The notes beneath the pieces are model-generated. The model saw nothing but the letters and a program-made list of their open reading frames with translations. It ran no database searches and had not been told where the DNA came from. The position numbers were made by a program, and so were the translations under genes. From positions 877,627 to 941,626 of the forward strand of contig OX638348.1 of the NCBI GenBank assembly GCA_951813085.1: a stretch of DNA of 64,000 nt, given 5' to 3'. The stretch's first letter is position 1. Each line of letters begins with the position of its first letter. Of the stretch, positions 39,652-49,381 are shown in pieces. Origin of the DNA: an uncultured Opitutaceae bacterium. GTDB lineage: Bacteria; Verrucomicrobiota; Verrucomicrobiia; Opitutales; Opitutaceae.

Positions 39652-40104
39652 TTACTCTTTATTTCGAGTGTCAAAGAGAATTGTGACAGGACCATCATTG
39701 ACCAGCGAGACTTGCATATTGGCTCCGAAAACGCCGATTTTCACAGAATTGTTGAGCGCTTCAGACAACGCTACGGCTACCTTCGAATAATATTCGTCTC
39801 CTTTCTCTGGATTAGCGGCTTCGTTGAATGAGGGCCGATTTCCTTTTCGATTGGACGCGATCAAGGTGAATTGGCTGATTAGGAGAATTTCTCCTCCTTT
39901 GCTCTTCAAGGATTCATTCATCCGCCCATTGCTATCTTCTAGGACTCTCAAGCCAGCGATCTTGCGGACGATCCAGTCGATATCGTCCTGGGAATCGTCC
40001 CGGTGGACTCCAAGGAGGACGAGAAAACCATGTCCGATCGAATTGTGTTCAATTCCGTCCACTGCCACCGATGCGCGGGTGACTCGCTGTATGACCGCCT
40101 TCAT
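39652..40104 (-). CDS. dtd: D-aminoacyl-tRNA deacylase
   Basis: Removes D-amino acids (and Gly from tRNA-Ala) from tRNA. The 150-residue protein has MKAVIQRVTRASVAVDG at the start, FLVLLGVHRDDSQDDIDWI and GEILLISQFTLIASNRKGNRPSFNEAA carrying the active-site SQFTL region. It ends with the Gly-cisPro motif in NDGPVTILFDTR. Its start overlaps the stop of the upstream methyltransferase by 4 bp. Confidence 0.95.
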   Translation of the reverse strand: MKAVIQRVTRASVAVDGIEHNSIGHGFLVLLGVHRDDSQDDIDWIVRKIAGLRVLEDSNGRMNESLKSKGGEILLISQFTLIASNRKGNRPSFNEAANPEKGDEYYSKVAVALSEALNNSVKIGVFGANMQVSLVNDGPVTILFDTRNKE

Positions 40105-40799
40105 GGGGAGCCCTGCTTTTTAAGAATACAAAAGTACTCAATGGAATTTTCATCGCCTGCGGAATGGTATTCGATTTCGAATCGGATTCCTAGCTCGTCC
40201 TGGCAACGGGTTAGGAAATTTTCGAATGCGGCGCTGTCCCAGACGTGAGCATGCTCTCGGCGCGAACGAACGAATGCGATATCTGCTTCGATGTCCCGTC
40301 CTGGATCATTGAATACGTGCTTGCCGACGTGCTTGAGAAAATCAAGGTAGTGGCTATCATCTACCGTGTCTACGCCTTCGCGATACTCGTTCTGTAGATG
40401 CTCGAAGGACGTGATAGCGCGTTCCTTGTCGAATGTGAATCGCTTGTCCGGAGCCGATATCGCTAGCCGCCCGCCAGGGCGAAGAATAAAGAACAGATCC
40501 TCGATCATCGCGATTGGGCAAGCGACGTGCTCGATGACATGATTGGCTACCAGAAAATCCTGAGCCGCTTCACCGAGGCTCCTGAGCTCTCGCTTGTCAA
40601 TGTCGCCAACTCGGTCGACCCTGACCAATCTCTCCTTGTCCAGCTCTGGAAATCGTTCTTCGGCTTCTTCCCGCGACAATGCATCGAAGTAGGATACGTT
40701 GCATTGAGAGGGGAGCGTGGCCGGTTCGTGAAGCGCCCCAATCTCGAATCCGCTTCCACTCAATAGAGCGTATCCTACTTCGCGGTGCTTCAAAGGCAA
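40101..40799 (-). CDS. Class I SAM-dependent methyltransferase
   Basis: A 232-residue Rossmann methyltransferase. SAM-binding start LLSGSGFEIGALHEPA is followed by the acidic strand end NVSYFDALS, then FLVANHVIEHVACPIAMIEDLF and ILRPGGRLAISAPDKRFTFD. This subgroup is frequent in polysaccharide or aminosugar loci. Here it is translationally coupled to dtd, which gives no hint of substrate. Confidence 0.87.
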   Translation of the reverse strand: MPLKHREVGYALLSGSGFEIGALHEPATLPSQCNVSYFDALSREEAEERFPELDKERLVRVDRVGDIDKRELRSLGEAAQDFLVANHVIEHVACPIAMIEDLFFILRPGGRLAISAPDKRFTFDKERAITSFEHLQNEYREGVDTVDDSHYLDFLKHVGKHVFNDPGRDIEADIAFVRSRREHAHVWDSAAFENFLTRCQDELGIRFEIEYHSAGDENSIEYFCILKKQGSP

Positions 40800-40838
40800 T
40801 AGAGCGTCAATTTGCTAGTTGGAACCAGCGCTGAGCCA

Positions 40839-42026
40839 TTAGGAGAATTCGACTTCGGGTTCGACTTCCGCTTCGTAGTCGACTCCATCCACGCCGAACC
40901 CGAATAGTCGGAGGAACTCCGATTGATATCCTTCGAAATCCGTCAGCTCATTGATCGTATCCGTGTTCACTCTTGGCCAAACATCGCTCACGGCATCCTG
41001 AATTTTCTGTTCCATTTCCCAGTCATCCATTCGGATCAGTCCAAGCTCATCTAAGGGTACAGTACCGCCGTTGCTATAGAGACGATCGGAAAACAGTCGG
41101 CTCATTTGCTCGATGCACCCTTCGTGCCCGCCAAGCTCCTTCATTATCTTGAAAAGGATCGTCACGTAAAGATTGACGCCCGGAATGGCTGAGCTGGCCT
41201 GGGTCACCACTGCTTTGTTGACGGAGACATGAGCTTCTCCACCCAGAGAACCCAAGGATTGGTTGATCGCTTCCTTCGCGCGTCGAAGGTCGATTTTCGC
41301 TCGTCCAATCGTACCGTCCTTGTAGATAGGCCAGGTCACCTGAGGTCCAATGTAATCGTAAGCAACTGTTTTGCAATTATCTGCAAGCACGTTGGCTTCT
41401 TTGAGCGCCTGTATCCATAATTCCCAGTCCTCGCCTCCCATAACTTTCACGGTACTCGAGATGTCTTCATCCGTAGCTGCCTCGAGGCTCGCTTCTTGGA
41501 TCGTCTTCTTGTCCGTATCCAAATACTTGTTCGAATAGTCTCTCCCTATTGGTTTCAAGGTCGATCGGTATACCTCGCCCGTTTCCGGGTCGGTGCGGCG
41601 GGGTGAAGCGAGAGAGTATATCACCAGGTCGATCTTGCCCATGTCCGATTGGATTCGCTCAATCGCCTGCTCCTTTATTTTGTTTGAAAAAGCGTCTCCA
41701 TTGAGGCTGGATGCGTACAAGCCCTCTGCCTTGGCAGCGTTTTCAAGCGCGACAGAATTGTACCAGCCAGGAGTGGCCGTGCGTCCACGCTCCGAAGGAC
41801 GTTCAAAGAATATCCCCAAGGTATTGGCCTTGCAGCCAAATGCGGCTGCGATTCTAGATGCGAGACCGTATCCGGTAGAGGCGCCAATGATAAGCGCATT
41901 CTTGGGACCATCGTTGATCGCTGGCTGGCTTTTGACGTAGTCGATCTGCTCTTGGACGTTTGCCGCACACCCGGTGGGATGAGATGTGACGCAAACGAAG
42001 CCTCTTACTTTAGGGCGTATAATCAT
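40839..42026 (-). CDS. fabV: Trans-2-enoyl-ACP/CoA reductase, FabV type
   Basis: Last step of the fatty-acid elongation cycle; FabV is the triclosan-tolerant alternative to FabI. The 395-residue protein has PKVRGFVCVTSHPTGCAANV at its N-terminus, the SDR cofactor loop IIGASTGYGLASRIAAAFG, SLASPRRTDPETGEVYRS, and the active-site tyrosine region VAYDYIGPQVTWPIYKDGTI (Tyr-x8-Lys). Length matches the family (about 400). A single gene with its own promoter region. Confidence 0.95.
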   Translation of the reverse strand: MIIRPKVRGFVCVTSHPTGCAANVQEQIDYVKSQPAINDGPKNALIIGASTGYGLASRIAAAFGCKANTLGIFFERPSERGRTATPGWYNSVALENAAKAEGLYASSLNGDAFSNKIKEQAIERIQSDMGKIDLVIYSLASPRRTDPETGEVYRSTLKPIGRDYSNKYLDTDKKTIQEASLEAATDEDISSTVKVMGGEDWELWIQALKEANVLADNCKTVAYDYIGPQVTWPIYKDGTIGRAKIDLRRAKEAINQSLGSLGGEAHVSVNKAVVTQASSAIPGVNLYVTILFKIMKELGGHEGCIEQMSRLFSDRLYSNGGTVPLDELGLIRMDDWEMEQKIQDAVSDVWPRVNTDTINELTDFEGYQSEFLRLFGFGVDGVDYEAEVEPEVEFS

Positions 42027-42206
42027 AGAATATAAAATTTTATTGGATCCGCGTAGGTTGTTGACGTTCGGTCCTGGTTGGTTGTTTTGCGTCTATTTGG
42101 ATAAGATTGGCGGATTATTCCAGATAATTTCCTTCTGCGGATGGTTGCGCGAATGCCGATCGAATGCAATCAGCCCTTCTCAGGGGTCGTTTTGAGTAGC
42201 AGACGC

Positions 42207-42299
42207 CTATAGGAGAATCATGCCGACGATGCCCAGAGCGATTAGGAGGGCGATGATGGAAAGGATCTTCTTTTCCTGCTTGGTGGTCCTTAAAAGCAT
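42207..42299 (-). CDS. Possible 30-residue single-pass membrane protein
   Basis: The frame begins MLLRTTKQEKKILSIIALLI and runs on as ALGIVGMILL: a short basic N-terminus followed by about 20 uninterrupted hydrophobic residues, a membrane-helix pattern with positive-inside orientation. It lies in the 330-bp gap between fabV and the divergent dsbD-like gene. No recognised family; the remaining gap sequence shows nothing else. Confidence 0.4.
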   Translation of the reverse strand: MLLRTTKQEKKILSIIALLIALGIVGMILL

Positions 42300-42356
42300 T
42301 AATACAGAGTGGAAAAACGCCGAAACTAGCGCTAAGTAACAAAATTGAGAACCCCT

Positions 42357-44540
42357 ATGAATGCTATCGCCCAGTCACTCAAGCTTTTCACAATCGCTCT
42401 TAGCTTCCTTTCTGCCTTGGCGATGGGCCAAGAATTCAGAGAGGGGCCCGTCGACACGGACCAGGCAATCGCGGAGTTGGTTTCAGACGTTGCAGCGATA
42501 CGACCCGGACAGAGCTTCGATGTTGCGCTGCGATTGGATTTGGATCCGCACTGGCACGTCTATTGGAAAAATCCGGGAGATACAGGATTGGCTCCATCGA
42601 TCGAATGGACAGTGCCCGAGGGTTTTCAGGTGGGCGAGCTGGAGTTTCCCGCTCCTGAACAGATCATCACGCCCCCAGATTTCGTTTCCTACGGCTATGA
42701 AGGCCAGGTTTTTTTCGTAGCTAGGGTCACGGCGCCGGAGACGCTCGTTGCGGGCACGACGGTTTCGATACAGGCGGATGCCAGCTGGTTGGCCTGCGAA
42801 CAGATGTGCGTACCGGGCGGAGCTCAACTTGCGGTGAGCTTGCCAGTGACCGAGGACGGCGAGTCTTTTGGTCCTTCGGATTGGGCTCAAGCCTTGAACG
42901 CTGCTCGCGATGCATTTCCAAAGCAACCGGCGGCAGCCCATCTCACCTTCGAGTCGCTTAGCTCATCAGTGACGGCCAATTTGGAATGGGAAGGTCTATC
43001 GGGAGTGGATCAGGAAAAACTCTATTTCTATGCGGAGGAGGAAGGGCTTGTTAACTCCGCAGCGGAGCAGACCTTCGTCCTCTCTGGCACGTCGCTCATT
43101 ATTTCCATGGAGAAATCCGAGTACCACGAAGGAGCGGTCGAACGCTTGTCAGGCGTGCTGCAGTACGATTCCGGATTCGAGACGATTCGGGGAGCGAAGT
43201 CCATTTTCGTTGATTCCGCTAGGGTCCTGGGTGCATTTGCGGGATCTACAGACGCGGCTCGAGTGGAGGGTGGAACGGGAATCACCTTTGCTCAGGCGCT
43301 GCTCTTCGCATTTGTCGGAGGGATGATCTTGAACCTGATGCCCTGCGTGTTTCCGGTGCTATCGATCAAGATCATCGGATTCGTCCAGCACTCAGGCGAA
43401 GACAGGAAGAAGGTTCTCACGCACGGCTTGTTGTTCGCTGGGGGAGTCCTAGCATCATTTTGGGCACTAGCGGGAGCATTACTCGCTCTAAGAGCAGGGG
43501 GCGAGAGCCTTGGCTGGGGATTTCAGTTGCAGTCGCCTTATTTCGTAGGGGCGCTCCTCTTGATAATATTCCTTTTTGGCCTGAGTATGGCGGGCGTTTT
43601 CGAGATTGGAACCTCTGCGATTGGCTTGGCGGGGAAAGTCAAAGGCGATGGTTACGGAAGCTCGTTTTTTTCCGGAGTGCTGGCGACCGCTGTGGCGACT
43701 CCGTGCACCGGGCCTTTTATGGGCTCCTCATTGGGATTCGCCCTGACCCTATCAGCCTTTCAGTCGATGACTGTATTCACCTTCCTCGCCTTGGGGATGG
43801 CCGCTCCGTACGTGATCCTATCTTCATTTCCGAAGCTAATCGACAAGCTGCCGCGCCCCGGTCCCTGGATGGAGACGTTCAAGCAAGCGATGTCCTTCCC
43901 GATGTTCGCTACGTGCATATGGCTCATTTCGGTTATGGGAGCTCATGTGGGCAGCGATGGATTAGTCATGGTAATGGGGGGGCTTCTGGTGGTGGCAATC
44001 GGAGCTTGGATATATGGCCGATGGGCAACTCCTGTTAAGAGTATCGCTACGCGTCGCTTTTCCACGGCTATCGCTTCTATCGTATGTGTAGTGGGAATTT
44101 GGATGCTGATGCCGAGCGAAGAGGCGACATCTGCTGTTGCAGCAGAAGCAGCGGGAGGACCTGACAAGTACGGTGTAGTTTGGGAGTCGTTCTCTCCGGA
44201 TCGTGTCACTGCAGCTAGGGCGGAAGGCAAGCCGGTCTTTATCGATTTCACTGCGCAGTGGTGCCTGACCTGCAAGGCAAACAAGGCGGTTGTATTCGCG
44301 TCTGATGAGGTTAGGCAGCGCTTCAGCGATATGGGAGTGGTTATGGTGAAGGCGGATTGGACCAAACGAGACCCGGTGATCACCGAAGCGCTGGAGTCAT
44401 TTGGACGTTCTGGAGTGCCGCTGTACGTCCTTTACGATGGAAAGACTGAGTCCCCTCAAATTCTTCCTGAACTGCTCAATCCCGGAATCGTTCTAGATGC
44501 GTTGGATGCGATAGGACCGAGCTCTATCGCGAGCCGATAG
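42357..44540 (+). CDS. DsbD/ScsB-like thiol:disulfide interchange protein
   Basis: Membrane relay carrying reducing power from cytoplasmic thioredoxin to the periplasm. A signal peptide (start at the ATG 42357; TTG at 42345 is less likely) precedes a periplasmic N-terminal domain with DPHWHVYWKNPGDTG and the Cys pair in WLACEQMCVPG. About eight membrane helices (roughly residues 315-600) follow, with the paired conserved cysteines in NLMPCVFPVLSIK and VATPCTGPFMGSS. The C-terminal thioredoxin-like domain has the active site FTAQWCLTCKANK. All redox cysteines are present. Confidence 0.9.
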   Translation: MNAIAQSLKLFTIALSFLSALAMGQEFREGPVDTDQAIAELVSDVAAIRPGQSFDVALRLDLDPHWHVYWKNPGDTGLAPSIEWTVPEGFQVGELEFPAPEQIITPPDFVSYGYEGQVFFVARVTAPETLVAGTTVSIQADASWLACEQMCVPGGAQLAVSLPVTEDGESFGPSDWAQALNAARDAFPKQPAAAHLTFESLSSSVTANLEWEGLSGVDQEKLYFYAEEEGLVNSAAEQTFVLSGTSLIISMEKSEYHEGAVERLSGVLQYDSGFETIRGAKSIFVDSARVLGAFAGSTDAARVEGGTGITFAQALLFAFVGGMILNLMPCVFPVLSIKIIGFVQHSGEDRKKVLTHGLLFAGGVLASFWALAGALLALRAGGESLGWGFQLQSPYFVGALLLIIFLFGLSMAGVFEIGTSAIGLAGKVKGDGYGSSFFSGVLATAVATPCTGPFMGSSLGFALTLSAFQSMTVFTFLALGMAAPYVILSSFPKLIDKLPRPGPWMETFKQAMSFPMFATCIWLISVMGAHVGSDGLVMVMGGLLVVAIGAWIYGRWATPVKSIATRRFSTAIASIVCVVGIWMLMPSEEATSAVAAEAAGGPDKYGVVWESFSPDRVTAARAEGKPVFIDFTAQWCLTCKANKAVVFASDEVRQRFSDMGVVMVKADWTKRDPVITEALESFGRSGVPLYVLYDGKTESPQILPELLNPGIVLDALDAIGPSSIASR

Positions 44541-44561
44541 CTCCGACCATTAAAGCAGCGA

Positions 44562-46010
44562 TTAGTACTGTCGGCGTAAATTGCTGGGCAATATCCCAAG
44601 CTCTTCGCGGTATTTGGCTACTGTACGCCGGGCGATTTTGATCTCTTTCTCCTTGAGCTGGGTGACGATCCCTTGATCGCTGAGTGGCTTGGTGGGATCT
44701 TCGTTCGAGACCAGGTTCTGGATCATGTCTTTTACGCTCGTGTTGGAAATGGCCTCGCCATCGCCTCCCTTGTAGCCGGGGGTGAAAAAGAATTTCATGT
44801 CGAAAACGCCATGGGGCGTTTGGATATACTTGTTGGCGATTGCGCGGCTGACGGTGGTTTCGTGAACACCTACGGCATCGGCTACCTGGGTCATGGTGCA
44901 GGGCCTGAGCTTGGAGACCCCCTCTTCAAGAAAATCCGCTTGGAAGCGCACGATCTCGTTGGCGATGCGCTCTATAGTCTGCTGGCGTTGCTCAATCGAG
45001 CTGATCAGGAACTTCCCCGACCTCATTTTCTCTTGGATGTATTCTTTCTCCTGTTTCGACAACTGACCTTTCGCGATCATTTCCTTGTAGGAGGGGCTAA
45101 TGCGCAGCCGAGGAATATAGTCGCTATTCAACGTGACTTTCCACTTGTCCTCATCGCGCTCGACTACGACATCCGGCAAGACGGAGCGATTGGTATCTTC
45201 AGAAAAGCGTCTGCCGGGCACTGGATCCAGAAGAGCGATCTCCTCGATGGCCTGTTGCGCCTCGTCTGGGTGGATGCCCATTTTTCGAGCAATGTCGGGA
45301 ATGCGCCGTCGTGTGAGCAGAGTGAAGTGGTTCTGCACGATTTCGTAGGCATCGGAATTTCTCATTCCTTGCAGCTCAAGCTGCGTTGCCAGGCAGTCCT
45401 GAAGGTCGAAGGCTCCGATGCCGGGAGGATCGAATGATTTCAGGATTTGGTGGGCGGATTGCATTTCGCTCAACGAAGCTCCCGAAACCAGGGCGAGATC
45501 GGAAAGCGGCGTATTGAGAAATCCACTGTTGTCTAGGCTACCGACTAGATACTCGATCGATTTCAGCTCCTTTTCTCCGATGTCGGAAAGGGATGCTTGT
45601 GAAAGCAAGTGCTCTTGAAGCGATGTCTCAGTTACGAGGGAGTCGAAGAAGTGGTCGCGCCTTTCCGCGTCCTCGGAGGTAAAGGTTTGGGCGCCGCCGG
45701 CCTCGGAAAAGTGGTCGCGCTTGTTTAGGATTTCGAAGGTTTCGTCGAAATTTATTTCGTCGTTTTGGCTTGAGGCATCCGAGTCGGAGGCATCGTTCTC
45801 CGAATCGTTGGACTTCGACTCGTCAATGCTAACCCCCTCCATGGGCAATTCCTCGATCGAAGGGTTAGTTTGCAGCTCTTCCTGGATCGTCGTGTGCAGG
45901 TCTTGAGCGGCGACTTGGAGGATCTTGAGCGAATGGCGCAGTTGAGGAGCAAGGACTTGAGACTGCGTCTGCTTCTGTCTCAATTCCTGATTGAATCCTT
46001 GTGCTGCCAT
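44562..46010 (-). CDS. rpoN: RNA polymerase sigma-54 factor
   Basis: Directs polymerase to -24/-12 promoters that need an AAA activator. The 482-residue protein has the Gln/Leu-rich region I (QKQTQSQVLAPQLRHSLKIL), an acidic linker, the core-binding region, the helix-turn-helix-like region (MTQVADAVGVHETTVSRAIA) and the RpoN box ARRTVAKYREELGILPS near the C-terminus. It is complete and convergent with the dsbD-like gene (21-bp gap). Confidence 0.96.
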   Translation of the reverse strand: MAAQGFNQELRQKQTQSQVLAPQLRHSLKILQVAAQDLHTTIQEELQTNPSIEELPMEGVSIDESKSNDSENDASDSDASSQNDEINFDETFEILNKRDHFSEAGGAQTFTSEDAERRDHFFDSLVTETSLQEHLLSQASLSDIGEKELKSIEYLVGSLDNSGFLNTPLSDLALVSGASLSEMQSAHQILKSFDPPGIGAFDLQDCLATQLELQGMRNSDAYEIVQNHFTLLTRRRIPDIARKMGIHPDEAQQAIEEIALLDPVPGRRFSEDTNRSVLPDVVVERDEDKWKVTLNSDYIPRLRISPSYKEMIAKGQLSKQEKEYIQEKMRSGKFLISSIEQRQQTIERIANEIVRFQADFLEEGVSKLRPCTMTQVADAVGVHETTVSRAIANKYIQTPHGVFDMKFFFTPGYKGGDGEAISNTSVKDMIQNLVSNEDPTKPLSDQGIVTQLKEKEIKIARRTVAKYREELGILPSNLRRQY

Positions 46011-46210
46011 TGTGTCGTAGAAGATTAAACTGCGCTGACCTCTTTTAGGTTCGGGCTCAAAGTATTAACGGGGCGATTTTGATAGGTTAATTTTGATCAT
46101 GGCAAGCCGCTTGAGGTAATTAGCGCGATTTATGCTGTGCATGTTATAATTGCTTTACAATTGGGCGTCGACTGCTTGACAGCTTGAGTCCTATTTCGGA
46201 TGAATGGGGT

Positions 46211-46528
46211 GTGATTACTCTAACGGATAACGCGGCAAAGAAGGTCAATGAGCTCCAAGAGGAGAAGGGGGCGGGCGGCAAGCGCCTGCGCATATTCGTC
46301 GAATCCGGCGGTTGCTCTGGATTCCAGTACGGGATGTCTTTCGATTTGGAGAAAGAGGGGGACCAGGTTTTGGAAAGCGCAGGCGTATCCTTTCTCATGG
46401 ATGAGGAGAGCCTAGCTTACATGAAGGGGAGCGAAATCGACTTCGATGACGGTTTGCAGGGAAAGGGTTTCGAAATCAGGAATCCGAATGCCGAAAGCAC
46501 ATGCGGCTGCGGCAAGTCCTTTAGCTAG
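46211..46528 (+). CDS. IscA/ErpA-type iron-sulfur carrier protein
   Basis: A-type carrier that passes Fe-S clusters to apoproteins. All three cluster cysteines are visible: FVESGGCSGFQYGM and, at the C-terminus, ESTCGCGKSFS. The start is most likely the GTG at 46211 (giving MITLTDNAAKKV); a TTG at 46184 would add nine residues. It stands alone, apart from any isc/suf operon. Confidence 0.92.
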   Translation: MITLTDNAAKKVNELQEEKGAGGKRLRIFVESGGCSGFQYGMSFDLEKEGDQVLESAGVSFLMDEESLAYMKGSEIDFDDGLQGKGFEIRNPNAESTCGCGKSFS

Positions 46529-46547
46529 CCGATCGCCCTTTGATAGA

Positions 46548-47243
46548 CTAGGCTTGCCCGATGTGGAGGGCTACGCTGCCCAAGGCCATTGGGATCGCCT
46601 GTATATTCTTGAAGCCCGCATTTTCCAGTTCGGCCGTCACGCCCTCGCGTCCCGGGAACGATTCAATCGAGCCGCAAAGATATTGGTACGCCTCCAAGTC
46701 GCCTGTTATGATGCGGGCGATAAGAGGAAGGACGCGTTTGAGGTAAAAGTAGTAGAATGGCCGATACAAGGTGTATGGCTGCGAGAATTCTAGAATGAAG
46801 ACGCGTCCGTCCTCCGAATCAAGTATGCGATGAATCTCTAGCAATCCTTGGTGTCGGTCTTGAAGATTTCGGTATCCAAAGGAAATGGTAACGGCGTTGG
46901 CGCAGCCGTCCTCCAGTGGCAGGTCGAAAATGTCGCCGATTCCAAATTCAATGGCGGGCTCGTTGAATCTCAGCTGCTTGCGTTTCGCCTCCTCTATCAT
47001 GGGAGCGCAGAAATCGAGACCGACAACTCTTGTATCGCGGGCTAGGTCTTGGCGAAGAGCGAATGCGACATCGCCGCTTCCCGTGGCGAGATCGACGACC
47101 GCTCGCGGTTTCCGCGCTTCGACTTCGTCAACCAGACGATCGCGCCACATGCGGTCGATGCCGAAGCTGAGCATGCGATTGGCGAGATCGTAGCGCGATG
47201 CGATGCGAGCGAACATCGAATTCACTTTCTGTGCGTCCGGCAT
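46548..47243 (-). CDS. ubiE: Demethylmenaquinone/ubiquinone methyltransferase
   Basis: C-methylation of the quinone ring. The 231-residue protein shows MFARIASRYDLANRMLSFGI, RDRLVDEVEARKPRAVVDLA with the SAM loop TGSGDVAFALRQDLA, and ITISFGYRNLQDR and LEFSQPYTLYRPFYYFYLKR, all UbiE/MenG features. Which quinone is used cannot be decided here; menaquinone is likely for the suspected phylum. Lies between the IscA-type gene and the ClpX-like gene. Confidence 0.93.
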   Translation of the reverse strand: MPDAQKVNSMFARIASRYDLANRMLSFGIDRMWRDRLVDEVEARKPRAVVDLATGSGDVAFALRQDLARDTRVVGLDFCAPMIEEAKRKQLRFNEPAIEFGIGDIFDLPLEDGCANAVTISFGYRNLQDRHQGLLEIHRILDSEDGRVFILEFSQPYTLYRPFYYFYLKRVLPLIARIITGDLEAYQYLCGSIESFPGREGVTAELENAGFKNIQAIPMALGSVALHIGQA

Positions 47244-47290
47244 GGATACCTGCGAGGGTTGCAGTTAGCGCTTACTCGGAACCTTGCCTG

Positions 47291-48901
47291 TCATTCGTTC
47301 GAGTCGTCATCTTCCTGCCGATAGCTTTTAACGACCCATTCAGAAAGCTCTTTCTCCGCATTCTTGACGACGGATTCCGTTATCGGAAATACCTTCTGGC
47401 CGATGTTGCGCGAAATGAGGGTGAGGCCGTGATGGAAGTCGCGAAACTTCAATTCGCAAATCGCCCGTATCGTCTTGTCGCTATCTAGGCTCTCTTCTAC
47501 CAATGCGACCACGGCATCCTTGTCGAAATCCAGGGTGAATGAATACTGATTCTCGAAGCGCTGGGCGTAGTTGTGGACCTCCTCCATGAGAACGCTTCGT
47601 TGCTCGGAAATGTTTTCCCGAAGGAGGGTCTTCAGGTCGCTCGAAGGATCGTCGACTGTGGATTCCGTGACCTCGAATCGCTTGATGCCCGTGGACGGGA
47701 GCTCGAACTTGAAATCGCGGAAGACCTGCTCCAAGACGGTCATGAGTCCGCGAGCGCCTGTCTTCTCCTTGTAGGCTCTTTCCGAAATCTTTTCCAGCGC
47801 CTCTTTAGAAACATCGAGCTTGATGCTATATCCTTCGAAATCAGCAAGATACTGGGCAAGTATGCTTCCTTCGGATGAAGTGAGTATCTGGTAGAGATCG
47901 CTGGGCTGCAAGTGTTGGCAGGCAACCCGTACGAGGAGTCGACCGATGAATTCAGGCTCGAACCCATAGTCGATAAAATCCTTGGTTTCGACTTGGCTCA
48001 AGAAATCTTCGTCGTCTTCGCTACTCGAATGCGTGGCGCCAAATCCCATTGTAGTTGTCGTGAGACGCTTCTTGACCGCGTCGCTGAGCTTGTCGAAGGC
48101 GCCGCTAACGATGAAGAGGATATGTCGCGTATTCATTGTTTTCTTACGCGGTTTACCCGTTTGCTGAAAATCCATCATGGCTTGCATTTGGCCAAGGAGA
48201 TCTGTCTGGCTTTGGAGGTTTACATCGGTTTCCTCCATCAGTTTAAGCAGGTTTATTTGTACGCCTCTTCCTGATACATCACGACCATTATCGCTTTTTT
48301 GAGCGATCTTATCAATTTCGTCGATGTATATAATTCCGTATTGCGCAAGGTCCACGTCACCATTCGCATTTTTGACAAGGTCGCGAACTAGGTCGTCAAC
48401 GTCGCCACCCACGTATCCTGTTTCTGAAAACTTAGTAGCGTCAGCCTTTACGAAAGGGACGCCGATCAGCTTCGCTACATTGCGCATCAAGTAGGTCTTT
48501 CCTACTCCGGTGGGACCGAGCAAAATAATGTTTTGCTTTGCGTAATCCCGGTCCTTGAGGTCTGGGTTTTCGATGCAGCGCCGTACGTGATTGAAATGGT
48601 CGCAAATCGCAACGGAGATCACTTTCTTCGCTTCGCGCTGCTGTATGACGAAACGGTCTAGGTAGTCTCGAATTTCTTTTGGCTTCAGGTTGAACTCTCG
48701 AATCTTTTCGAGCGCCCGTTCTCTTTCTTCGTCTTCTTCCTCGTTGCCTGATGCTTGGGTTCCTGTATTCTTAGGAGTCGTGGATTGGGCGGCACCGAAA
48801 TTCCCTCCCATAGGGAAGAACGCGTTTCCCTGCTTAAAGGCTTTGTCCAGGTTCTTCTTCAGTTCCTCCATGGGATCGACTGGGTCTTTGTCTTGGCTCA
48901 T
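47291..48901 (-). CDS. ClpX-like AAA+ unfoldase without zinc domain, with C-terminal extension
   Basis: A 536-residue relative of ClpX (start chosen at MSQDKDP, 48901; the longer frame's first 32 residues look non-coding). Walker [12 protein letters not shown], pore loop [10 protein letters not shown], Walker [12 protein letters not shown], the ClpP-docking-like loop MGFGAT, and sensor-2 region [13 protein letters not shown] are present. The N-terminal Cys4 zinc domain of ClpX is absent; an acidic, charged linker replaces it. A roughly 120-residue helical C-terminal extension follows the small AAA domain. Not next to clpP. It probably unfolds proteins for ClpP or acts alone. Confidence 0.88.
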   Translation of the reverse strand: MSQDKDPVDPMEELKKNLDKAFKQGNAFFPMGGNFGAAQSTTPKNTGTQASGNEEEDEERERALEKIREFNLKPKEIRDYLDRFVIQQREAKKVISVAICDHFNHVRRCIENPDLKDRDYAKQNIILLGPTGVGKTYLMRNVAKLIGVPFVKADATKFSETGYVGGDVDDLVRDLVKNANGDVDLAQYGIIYIDEIDKIAQKSDNGRDVSGRGVQINLLKLMEETDVNLQSQTDLLGQMQAMMDFQQTGKPRKKTMNTRHILFIVSGAFDKLSDAVKKRLTTTTMGFGATHSSSEDDEDFLSQVETKDFIDYGFEPEFIGRLLVRVACQHLQPSDLYQILTSSEGSILAQYLADFEGYSIKLDVSKEALEKISERAYKEKTGARGLMTVLEQVFRDFKFELPSTGIKRFEVTESTVDDPSSDLKTLLRENISEQRSVLMEEVHNYAQRFENQYSFTLDFDKDAVVALVEESLDSDKTIRAICELKFRDFHHGLTLISRNIGQKVFPITESVVKNAEKELSEWVVKSYRQEDDDSNE

Positions 48902-48997
48902 CGAGTGGGAAATTGCATGGCTTTGAGGTTGACGCAACCTAAAGTGTGAAAGTAAGTTAGGATGAATCATTAGCGATAACTTTAACACCAGCTCCAC

Positions 48998-49309
48998 ATG
49001 TCTAATAATCTTACCAAGCGCGATATCGTCCTGAAGATTTTCGAAAAGACGAAGGACATCCCTCAGAGTAAAATACAGGAGACCGTTCAGATGACATTGG
49101 ACATTATCCTCGATGCGCTTGCGGATGGACGGAATGTAGAGCTGCGTAATTTCGGCGTGTTTGAAGTGCAGAAACGCAAGGCGCGCGTGGGTCGAAATCC
49201 GAATCGGCCAGAGACAGACGTAGTTATCCCGACGCGCGCGGTGGTCAAGTTCAAGGCGGGCAAAGTCCTGAAGACGAAGATCAAGGATATCAACTTGGAT
49301 ACCCTTTAG
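48998..49309 (+). CDS. HU/IHF family DNA-binding protein
   Basis: A 103-residue nucleoid protein. [19 protein letters not shown] and [20 protein letters not shown] form the helical body. [19 protein letters not shown] with [13 protein letters not shown] is the beta-arm region; the tip RNPNRP carries the Pro that intercalates into DNA. Divergent from the ClpX-like gene, 97 bp apart, and 72 bp upstream of hisS. Confidence 0.95.
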   Translation: MSNNLTKRDIVLKIFEKTKDIPQSKIQETVQMTLDIILDALADGRNVELRNFGVFEVQKRKARVGRNPNRPETDVVIPTRAVVKFKAGKVLKTKIKDINLDTL

Positions 49310-49381
49310 GCTAGGTCGTCCGTTCTGACTGGATTTCTTGACACCCGAGGCGGCCGCCCTAGGGCGTGTTAGCCAAAAACG

